Source: UMGS1312 sp964631595
GTDB taxonomy: Bacteria; Bacillota; Clostridia; Oscillospirales; CAG-272
DNA: 20,928 nt
Assembly (NCBI GenBank): GCA_964631595.1
Contig: CAZVXL010000025.1
Location: forward strand, 1-20,928
Direction: 5' to 3'
Part shown: positions 14,465 through 20,928 of the stretch, in pieces
Layout: each line of letters starts with the position of its first letter
Numbering within the stretch: position 1 is the stretch's first letter
Notes under the pieces: generated by a model
Database searches by the model: none
What the model was told of the DNA's origin: nothing
The model's input: only the letters and a program-made list of their open reading frames with translations
Position numbers and translations under genes: made by a program

Positions 14465-16651
14465 GTGTCCGCAGGACATTCCCAGCCTATGAAAAAAAGA
14501 GATTATTTTGTCAGATACGCTTCGATAGGGGTGGTATTCGTCATCGTATGCCTCGTCTATCTGCTGAAGCTTGTCGATGTTCAGATAACCGGTCAGGATT
14601 ACTATAAAGCGGGACAGGCGCTTGTGTATACCGAGCGTCGGGTGACGCTGTATGCCGCGAGAGGGGAGATCTTCGATCGAAACGGAGTTCCTCTCATCAC
14701 GAACAGATACTCATATACGGTGTGCCTTGAGGCGGGAAGCTTTCCGAAAAGCTCCGACGAGGCAAATTCACTTGTGCTGTCCGCCGTGGAAAAGGGACTG
14801 GCGGCGGGAGCCGTGTTTGAGGAGCCGGAGCCTCCGCTGTACTCGGAGGACGGAAGATGGCACTACGGCGACCTGACCTACGGACAGGGCAGGCGCCTTG
14901 CGAAGCATCTTGAGGATATGAATATCCCCGACGCGACCCCCGAGGAGGCGGCGCGGGCGATGATGGTGCGCTTCGGCATCGGCAAGCTCGACAAGGAGAG
15001 GGACAATGCCTTCTCCCTGCTCTACGGGGAGGAGGATGCGATGCTCCTCTTTAATATAAGGCTTGATATGCTCCTGTCGGATTTCTCGCAGAGCAATCCG
15101 TATACGCTTCTGACCGATGCGCCGAAGGAGCTTGTGATAAGCCTGAGAGAGGGCACAGTCAGAGGTATCCTTGTTCGCTCCGAGGCGGAGCGCGTGTTCG
15201 AGCAGCCGGGGCTTGCCAGCCATATCCTCGGCAGAGTGGGCAAGATCCAAGCGGAAAAGGCGGAATATTACACGGAGCTCGGTTACCCGCTTGACGCCAT
15301 CGTCGGAATATCGGGCGCGGAGGCGGCATTTGAGGAATACCTGCACGGCTCCGACGGCACGCTTGTCATCGTCGAGGATTCGATGAACAACGTGGTAGAT
15401 ACCTACGTCGAAAAGGAGCCCGTCTCCGGCAAGGACGTGTATCTGACTATAGACAGCGAGCTGCAAGCCGTTGCCGAGAGCTCTCTTTCGGACAATATAA
15501 AATACATCGTGGCGAACGCGGAGGCCTCGGGCAAGCCGCTCAGCGGCGAGGACGCGGATTCGGGTGCTCTCACCGTCATCAGCCCGAAAACGGGCGAGGT
15601 GCTGGCGCTTGCCTCCTACCCCACCTACGATCTTTCGCGCTTCAATGAGACTTATGCGGAGCTGAGTGCGGATCCGACCACACCCATGCTGAACCGCGCC
15701 CTCATGGGAATATACACCCCCGGCTCCACCTTTAAGGTGGGAGTTGCGGTGGCGGCGCTGAACGAGGGGATAATCACCCCGTACACCACCATTCACACAA
15801 CGGGCGTTTATACCTATTACGAGGACTCCGGCTTCACGCCGAGATGCTGGATAAATCTTGCCTACGGCGGAAGCCACGGCACGATCGACGTGACCGAGGC
15901 GATACAGGTCTCCTGCAACTGCTTCTTCTATGAGGTCGGCAGACTGCTGACCATAAATACCATGAACGAATACTGCCGCGATTTCGGGCTCGGACAGTTC
16001 ACGGGCATCGAGCTTCCCGAATCCAAGGGAACTCTTGCCGGCCCCGATTACCGCGCGGAGGCAGGGCTCGGCGCATGGAGCCCCGGAGATACAGTGCAGG
16101 CGGCGATCGGACAGAGTGAGAACGGCTTTACGCCGTTGCAGATCAGCGTGTACACCGCCACAATTCTGAATGGCGGAAGCAGGATCGGCGCGCATATCCT
16201 GAAGGAGGTGCGCGAGTACGGAAGCGATGAGGCGGTGTATACCGCCGCCCCGACGGTACTCTCAACACGCGAGATATCCCCGAGCGTTATCACGCTTGTC
16301 AAGAACGCGATGAAGAACGTAACAGAGGATACGGGCTCGGCGGCAAGGCTGTTCCGCGATTATCCCATTCAGATCGGCGGTAAGACCGGTACGGCGCAGG
16401 TATCGGAGACGCAGTCGGACAACGCGGTGTTCACCGCATTCGCACCGTTCGACGATCCCGAGCTTGTTGCCACCTGCGTGATCGAGAAGGGCGCGGGCGG
16501 TACCGATGCGGGCTTCTCGGTGAGAGACGTGTTCAGTCATTACTTCGGCGTGGATTACGAGGACGGCTATGACGAATTTCAAAAGCAGCTGCACGCGGAG
16601 GACGGAGCGGGAATAAACGGCGCGGACAGTGGAGATACTGATAATGAATAA
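14465..16651 (+). CDS. mrdA: Penicillin-binding protein 2 (elongasome transpeptidase)
   Basis: A 728-residue class B penicillin-binding protein that cross-links peptidoglycan during elongation, partnered by RodA and activated by MreC. A membrane helix spans ~residues 16-37, a dimerisation/pedestal region follows (~60-330), then the transpeptidase domain: active-site serine S421 in STFK (TPGSTFKVGV), S483-C-N485 (SCN motif), and K640 in GGKTGTAQ. GTG at 14465 has GGAG only 2 bases before it; an in-frame ATG at 14489 (MKKRDYF) has AGGA 12 bases before it. Neither is ideal and either may be used. The length is at the upper end for the family because of insertions in the pedestal region. It starts 19 bases after mreD, and the last 8 bases overlap the endonuclease III gene. 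Confidence 0.95.
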   Translation: MSAGHSQPMKKRDYFVRYASIGVVFVIVCLVYLLKLVDVQITGQDYYKAGQALVYTERRVTLYAARGEIFDRNGVPLITNRYSYTVCLEAGSFPKSSDEANSLVLSAVEKGLAAGAVFEEPEPPLYSEDGRWHYGDLTYGQGRRLAKHLEDMNIPDATPEEAARAMMVRFGIGKLDKERDNAFSLLYGEEDAMLLFNIRLDMLLSDFSQSNPYTLLTDAPKELVISLREGTVRGILVRSEAERVFEQPGLASHILGRVGKIQAEKAEYYTELGYPLDAIVGISGAEAAFEEYLHGSDGTLVIVEDSMNNVVDTYVEKEPVSGKDVYLTIDSELQAVAESSLSDNIKYIVANAEASGKPLSGEDADSGALTVISPKTGEVLALASYPTYDLSRFNETYAELSADPTTPMLNRALMGIYTPGSTFKVGVAVAALNEGIITPYTTIHTTGVYTYYEDSGFTPRCWINLAYGGSHGTIDVTEAIQVSCNCFFYEVGRLLTINTMNEYCRDFGLGQFTGIELPESKGTLAGPDYRAEAGLGAWSPGDTVQAAIGQSENGFTPLQISVYTATILNGGSRIGAHILKEVREYGSDEAVYTAAPTVLSTREISPSVITLVKNAMKNVTEDTGSAARLFRDYPIQIGGKTGTAQVSETQSDNAVFTAFAPFDDPELVATCVIEKGAGGTDAGFSVRDVFSHYFGVDYEDGYDEFQKQLHAEDGAGINGADSGDTDNE

Positions 16652-17375
16652 CGCAAAAGAAAAAGCTCACGCAGAAGAATACATCTGCCCGCCCGAGGAG
16701 GCGGCGGAGCTGTACCGAAGAATATCGGGCGTGCTTTGCCGACTGTACCCGTCCGCGCTCTGCGCTCTTGAATACGGCGGCGAGCCGTGGCGACTTGTCG
16801 TGATGGCAAGGCTGTCGGCGCAGTGCACCGACAAGAGGGTGAACGAGGTCAGCAGGGAGCTTTTCGCCGCTTATCCCACGGCAAGCGCTCTTGCGAGCGC
16901 GCCGATAAGCGAGGTGGAGAGGCTTGTGAAGCCGTGCGGGCTCTACAGGAGAAAGGCGCAGGATATAGTGGCGGAATGTCGCGATATCACGGAGAAGCAC
17001 GGCGGCAAGGTGCCGAGCGATATGGACACACTGCTTGAGATGTCGGGCGTCGGGAGGAAGATCGCCAACCTCATCATGGGCGATATCCACGGTCTCGGCG
17101 GAGTCGTATGCGACACTCATTTTATAAGGATATGCGGCAGGCTCGGCTTTTACGGCGAGACGCTGCGCTCCCCCGACAGGATCGAGCAGATCATGGAGAG
17201 GGTGATCCCGAGAGACGAGCAGTCCGCATTCTGCCACAGGATAGTGCAGTTCGGGAGAGATATTTGTTCTGCGAGAGGGGAAAGGTGCGGAGAGTGTCCC
17301 GCGAGGGATTTCTGCCGCAGATGCCGAGGTGGAACGAATGATGCTGAGGATCGAGGGGAAAAGGCTCCTTCTTGA
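16644..17375 (+). CDS. nth: Endonuclease III (DNA glycosylase/AP lyase)
   Basis: A 243-residue base-excision repair enzyme that removes oxidised pyrimidines and cleaves the abasic site. The ATG at 16644 was chosen over an in-frame GTG at 16629 because GGAG lies 9 bases before it; it then overlaps the PBP2 stop by 8 bases, which suggests translational coupling. The helix-hairpin-helix LEMSGVGRKIAN carries the catalytic lysine K139, and D157 in VVCDTHF is the conserved aspartate (the 18-residue spacing equals E. coli K120/D138). A [4Fe-4S] cluster motif C208-x6-C215-x2-C218-x5-C224 is complete. LSAQCTDKRVN matches the family's LSAQ-TD block. The N-terminal ~30 residues are a little longer than in E. 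coli Nth. Confidence 0.95.
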   Translation: MNNAKEKAHAEEYICPPEEAAELYRRISGVLCRLYPSALCALEYGGEPWRLVVMARLSAQCTDKRVNEVSRELFAAYPTASALASAPISEVERLVKPCGLYRRKAQDIVAECRDITEKHGGKVPSDMDTLLEMSGVGRKIANLIMGDIHGLGGVVCDTHFIRICGRLGFYGETLRSPDRIEQIMERVIPRDEQSAFCHRIVQFGRDICSARGERCGECPARDFCRRCRGGTNDAEDRGEKAPS

Positions 17376-19068
17376 CGGAGAGGAGATGACTGTGTATTCG
17401 GGTGCGATCCATTATTTCAGGACAGTGCCCGAGTATTGGCGCGACAGACTGCTTAAATTAAAGCTTGCGGGCTTCAACACGGTCGAGACATATATTTGCT
17501 GGAATCTTCATGAGCCCCGAAAGGGCTCATTTGATTTCTCGGGAGGTCTTGACTTCGGGAGATTTCTTGATATTGCCCGAGAGCTGGGGCTTTATGCGAT
17601 AGTGCGCCCGTCGCCGTATATTTGCGCGGAGGTGGATCTCGGCGGGCTTCCGCCGTGGCTGCTTGCGGAGCCGGAGGCAAGGCTGAGATGCTCGGACGGG
17701 CGGTTCCTCGGGCACGTGAGAGATTATTACGCCGCCCTCCTGCCGCGCCTTGCGCCTCATCAGATAGACAGAGGCGGAAACGTGATCTTGGTGCAGGTCG
17801 AGAACGAGTACGGAAGCTACGGGAATGACGCGGAATATCTCCGCAGTCTTGTGCGGATGCTGAGAGATGGCGGGATCACGGTGCCGCTTTTCACCTCCGA
17901 CGGAGCCGATGCGGGATCACTCGGGAGCGGAACGCTTCCGGATATCATGCCCGCCGTGAATTTCGGCTCGGGGACGGAGGCGGCGCTTGCTGCTCTTGAT
18001 CGCTTCTCCCCCGACACGCCGCCGTTTTGCGCGGAGTTCTGGTGCGGCTGGTTCGATCATTGGGGCGAGGCGAGTGCCGTGCGCCCGACGCGCGAGGTGG
18101 AGGAGGAGGTCGCGGAGCTGCTTCGGCTCGGGGCGAATTTCAACATCTATATGTTCCACGGCGGGACGAGCTTCGGCTATACGGCGGGTGCGAATTACGA
18201 TGACCGCTACCGTCCCACAGTTACGAGCTATGACTACAATGCACTGCTGACGGAGTGGGGCGATTACACCCCGAGGTATCACGCGGTACGGCGTATGCTG
18301 CACAGGCATTTGAAGAAAAAGCCGCTCCCCCTGCCGCCGTCAATGCCGCTCGGGAGCATCGGCAGTGTACGGCTGACGGAGGAAGCGGAGCTTATCGCGC
18401 AGGCGTATTCGGTCGGAGAGGTACGGCGCACCGCGGTGCCGCCGAGCTTCGAGGAGCTGGGGCAGACGAGCGGCTTTGCGCTGTACAGGACGGAGCTGCG
18501 CGGCATATACGAGCCGTGCGAGCTGATCCTTGACGGGCTTTGCGACAGGGCGCACGTGTTCCTGAACGGGGAGCCGCTCGGGATACTCTATCGCGGAGAC
18601 GGCGTGTGCTCACTCAGTCTTCCGGAATCGGCGGGGGGCGTGCTTGAGATATTGGTCGAGGCGATGGGACGGGTGAATTACGGCGCGCATCTGACAGACC
18701 GCAAGGGGATCGTCGGCGGTGTCCGCCTCGGCGGCAGGTATCTGTTCGGCTGGGAGACGGTGTCGCTCCCGATGGACAACGCCGACGGCTTTCGATTCTC
18801 CGAAAGAAGCGGCGGTCGCGCCCCGATAATTCTCAGGGGGTATTTTGATGCGGATCCCGCGGATATGTGCGACTGCTTTGTCGGGCTCGGCGGCTTCTCC
18901 AAGGGTGTGGTCTGGGTGAACGGCTTTAATCTCGGCAGGTATTGGAGCGTGGGCCCGCAGAGCTCCCTCTACCTCCCCGCACCGCTCCTGCGCGAGCGGA
19001 ATGTGATAGAAGTTCTTGAGCTTGATGCCGTCACCTCCGATACCGTCACCCTCGGCGGACGGGAGTGA
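17338..19068 (+). CDS. Glycoside hydrolase family 35 beta-galactosidase
   Basis: A retaining GH35 enzyme of ~576 residues that releases terminal beta-D-galactose from oligosaccharides or glycan side chains. GAGGTGG lies 5 bases before the ATG at 17338; a second ATG follows at once (17341) and a GTG 9 bases upstream is also in frame. Family blocks are clear: VYSGAIHYFR, then WNLHEPRKG, then VRPSPYICAE, the acid/base E157 in VQVENEYGSYG, and the nucleophile E233 in CAEFWCGWFDHWGE, then MFHGGTSFGYTAGAN. The C-terminal ~220 residues form beta-sandwich domains (RVNYGAHLTDRKG, FNLGRYW), the usual GH35 layout. There is no signal peptide, so it acts in the cytosol on imported galactosides. It overlaps nth by 38 bases in another frame and is probably the last gene of the transcript. 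Confidence 0.95.
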   Translation: MMLRIEGKRLLLDGEEMTVYSGAIHYFRTVPEYWRDRLLKLKLAGFNTVETYICWNLHEPRKGSFDFSGGLDFGRFLDIARELGLYAIVRPSPYICAEVDLGGLPPWLLAEPEARLRCSDGRFLGHVRDYYAALLPRLAPHQIDRGGNVILVQVENEYGSYGNDAEYLRSLVRMLRDGGITVPLFTSDGADAGSLGSGTLPDIMPAVNFGSGTEAALAALDRFSPDTPPFCAEFWCGWFDHWGEASAVRPTREVEEEVAELLRLGANFNIYMFHGGTSFGYTAGANYDDRYRPTVTSYDYNALLTEWGDYTPRYHAVRRMLHRHLKKKPLPLPPSMPLGSIGSVRLTEEAELIAQAYSVGEVRRTAVPPSFEELGQTSGFALYRTELRGIYEPCELILDGLCDRAHVFLNGEPLGILYRGDGVCSLSLPESAGGVLEILVEAMGRVNYGAHLTDRKGIVGGVRLGGRYLFGWETVSLPMDNADGFRFSERSGGRAPIILRGYFDADPADMCDCFVGLGGFSKGVVWVNGFNLGRYWSVGPQSSLYLPAPLLRERNVIEVLELDAVTSDTVTLGGRE

Positions 19069-19088
19069 GAGCATTTATATAATTTACC

Positions 19089-19340
19089 GATGAGGAGCTT
19101 CCGGAGGGAAGCTCCTCATCCGTCTCCCCCGCAAAACTTTTCAAATTTGGTCAAGGTGACGTATGTTTCGGGCGGCGGCGCACTCACGCCTCCGACGTGC
19201 TTCGCGGGCACGGATAATGTATGTTTCTGCTTCCGATACGCTCCCCGTCGGCGGACTTACCCTGTTTTGCCCTTGTTTGAAAGTTCTTGGGAGGGGGTAC
19301 GGGGGAGGGGTTCTTTTCAAGAACCTCTCCCCCGCATATT
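19089..19340 (+). repeat. Dispersed intergenic repeat, copy B
   Basis: This block matches the reverse complement of 521-772. Head hairpin: 14-bp arms gatgaggagcttcc and ggaagctcctcatc around ggag (19089-19120). Core: ctcccccgcaaaacttttc, TGACGTATGTTTCGGGCGG, GTGCTTCGCGGGC, CTCCCCGTCGGCGGACTTACC, and TTTGAAAGTTCTTGGGAGG. Closing hairpin: 19301-19333. The core is conserved with copy A, but the head hairpin has a different sequence. It lies between the convergent GH35 and DUF4091 genes. Confidence 0.85.
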
Positions 19341-19345
19341 TTTCA
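19301..19345 (+). terminator. Closing hairpin of repeat copy B with T-rich tail
   Basis: The arms gggggaggggttctt (19301-19315) and aagaacctctccccc (19319-19333) pair with one G-U, and gcatatttttcatttattc follows on the plus strand. It would end plus-strand transcription arriving from the GH35 gene. On the minus strand it lies after the DUF4091 stop, without a T-run. Confidence 0.6.
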
Positions 19346-20928
19346 TTTATTCTCTAAGATCAGGTGGGCGATGGCATCTCTTGCCGCCTCCAGCTCACGG
19401 TAATTCGTAGTATAAGTCCACACGTTAGATGTGATAGAGCCGACGACATCCATAACGGCATCGCGACCGACGAGCTCCTCTGCGATACTGAGGTAATCGA
19501 AGTCATCGAGACCGTCGCGAACCTGATAGAGTCTCCACGAGGCCTGCGGGCCGACTCTGCCCCAGAACTCACCCGGATAGATGAGCACGCCGTCGCCGTT
19601 GTAGATGTTGAATTCATACTTGGAGATAGAATCCCAGTGAACGCCGACCCCGTAATAGAGGAGCGCCTCAACGCGGTAGCTGTACTGCTGCCACATAAGT
19701 ATGCGGTTCACACATCCGTTGTAATACGTAAAGAAATTGGCGTAGCCGAATTCGGGAGAATTGAGGACGTACCACCAAATGCTGTCGCCTCTCTCACGGA
19801 GAGCCTCGGAGCGAACCTCCCAGCCGCCGTACTTGTTTTCGATCGGTCTGAAGTTGCACCAAATGCCGCCCTTCGACCTGTCGTGATATGCGACGGAGGA
19901 CACGCACCAGACGTTGAGATAATCCTTCAGTCGCTCAATGGAGTCGATGTTCTTGTTCTGATCCTCCGTTGAGAAATAGAAGGGGACGACCTGAGTCATG
20001 TTTCTGAAATCGGTCGTTCCGATGAGCTCCGCATTGTGCTCATAGGTGCTGATTATCTTGGGAAGATCGGGGATACCGGGCTCGTCGGTGAAGTAAAAGA
20101 CGTGCTTAGCCATCCAATCCGGATTTGTCTCCAGCTTCGCCCACGCCGCCTTGACCTCCTCGTCGGTGCAGTTCATCAGTCCGCCGTACTTGTCATCACA
20201 GCCGTCCACCACAAATGCGGTGACACGGGGATCGTTCAAATATTCGTCCGCCTTGGGGGAGGAGATATCGTAGGGCAGTACGTAGCTTGAGATGTTGTTG
20301 TCGAGCATATAGTCGTAGCAGGCCTTAAGCGAAGACGCGCCGGTGGAGCGTCCGTTGCCGAACAGAGTTGCACTGTACGGTGCATCGGGCAGGGTGAAAT
20401 CCCATACATACGCATATACCCTTGCCGTCTTGATCTCGTTTCCGTCGCCGTCGCGGACAGTCAGTACAGAGGTGTACATTCCCGCGGGAGCGGACTTGTC
20501 GGAGGTGACGGAGATCACGAAGTGCTGGGCGGTGCTTGCCTTCAGCTCAAAGGACTCTGCCGGAGTGAGGAGCACCTCGGGATAGTTGCCCGCCTCCCAC
20601 TCGTTCTTGTTGTGATCGGACTTTATCTCGTCCCCGACGATGAGGGAGGTATTGTAGTACATTACCCATTCGAGCTTTGATTTCAGCGTATATCCGCCGT
20701 ACTCGTACTCAAAATCGGACAGCTCCGCGGAGAGCCCTTCCCTGTCGGTCTCCGATACCAGTATCGCCTGACAGGATTCGCTCTCGTTTCTTGCGAGCTT
20801 CATCTTGTATGCAAGCTCCCCCGTGCTCTCCGTGTTCTGCGCGGGGCGCTTGTTCATCATCGAGGTGAAGAACAGCTCAAGCGCGGAGTCCTCCGCCTCG
20901 GCGGTGAGGGGCGCGTTTTCAAATACCA
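19343..20928 (-). CDS. DUF4091/GH123-like glycoside hydrolase domain protein, N-terminus missing
   Basis: At least 528 residues are visible; the frame is open to the right edge and the start lies beyond it. The N-terminal part (KLARNESESCQAILVSETD, then HFVISVTSDKSAPAGMYTSVLTVR, then YVWDFTLPDAP) is a beta-sandwich typical of what precedes DUF4091. The barrel part holds HVFYFTDEPGIPD, an adjacent Asp-Glu pair (bases 20081-20086) in the position of the catalytic DE of GH123 N-acetyl-beta-galactosaminidases, and later SIWWYVLNSPEFGYANFF, GVGVHWDSIS and the DUF4091-typical SWRLYQVRDGLDDFDYL. Glycan hydrolysis is likely, but the substrate is unknown. Export cannot be judged without the N-terminus. 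The nearest ORF is the convergent GH35 gene; the two are not co-transcribed. Confidence 0.85.
   Translation of the reverse strand, partial: VFENAPLTAEAEDSALELFFTSMMNKRPAQNTESTGELAYKMKLARNESESCQAILVSETDREGLSAELSDFEYEYGGYTLKSKLEWVMYYNTSLIVGDEIKSDHNKNEWEAGNYPEVLLTPAESFELKASTAQHFVISVTSDKSAPAGMYTSVLTVRDGDGNEIKTARVYAYVWDFTLPDAPYSATLFGNGRSTGASSLKACYDYMLDNNISSYVLPYDISSPKADEYLNDPRVTAFVVDGCDDKYGGLMNCTDEEVKAAWAKLETNPDWMAKHVFYFTDEPGIPDLPKIISTYEHNAELIGTTDFRNMTQVVPFYFSTEDQNKNIDSIERLKDYLNVWCVSSVAYHDRSKGGIWCNFRPIENKYGGWEVRSEALRERGDSIWWYVLNSPEFGYANFFTYYNGCVNRILMWQQYSYRVEALLYYGVGVHWDSISKYEFNIYNGDGVLIYPGEFWGRVGPQASWRLYQVRDGLDDFDYLSIAEELVGRDAVMDVVGSITSNVWTYTTNYRELEAARDAIAHLILENK

Noticed and set aside
14768..16195. 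475-residue minus-strand ORF opposite PBP2
   Set aside because: It is an antisense shadow of a gene with complete penicillin-binding motifs; GC-rich codon use keeps the opposite frame open.
19090..19410. Plus-strand ORFs inside repeat copy B
   Set aside because: They are made entirely of the hairpin repeat and the end of the DUF4091 gene; the equivalent frame is not kept in copy A.

Overview
The window looks like chromosomal DNA of a GC-rich member of the Clostridia (Bacillota), probably an Oscillospirales-type anaerobe from a gut or rumen community. This is inferred from the gene order maf-mreB-mreC-mreD-PBP2, strong AGGAGG-type ribosome sites, occasional TTG starts, and intergenic regions full of long perfect hairpins. 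No rRNA, tRNA, transposase, phage gene or CRISPR array was seen.

Layout, left to right. The 3' end of hisF (+) is followed by an ORF-free stretch with hairpins and a ~250-bp repeat (copy A). Three minus-strand genes come next: a membrane-anchored CBM9-like surface protein with its own promoter and, as a separate pair, a T/P/K-rich single-span exported protein followed by a two-span membrane protein of unknown function. A tandem ~162-bp hairpin repeat and a textbook promoter separate these from a plus-strand P-type cation ATPase followed closely by a PHP-type histidinol phosphatase. A second promoter region leads into a long plus-strand run: zapA, a U32/DUF3656 protein (RNA hydroxylation family), maf, mreB, an 810-bp ORF-free structured region, mreC, mreD, penicillin-binding protein 2, endonuclease III and a cytosolic GH35 beta-galactosidase. 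The window closes with a second copy of the repeat (copy B, inverted) and a minus-strand DUF4091/GH123-like gene that runs off the right edge.

How it fits together. ZapA (division ring), MreBCD and PBP2 (lateral wall elongation) and Maf form a cell-shape and division block. Endonuclease III and the galactosidase follow it with overlapping reading frames, so they probably share its transcript. The CBM9-like, GH35 and DUF4091 proteins suggest a glycan-degrading lifestyle. HisF and the histidinol phosphatase are both histidine genes but are ~6.5 kb apart and not co-transcribed.

The most unusual content is non-coding: a family of hairpin-headed repeats with a shared core (two copies inverted, each between convergent genes; two in tandem between divergent genes), and the 810-bp hairpin-dense region that splits mreB from mreC. 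No clearly new protein-based system was found.
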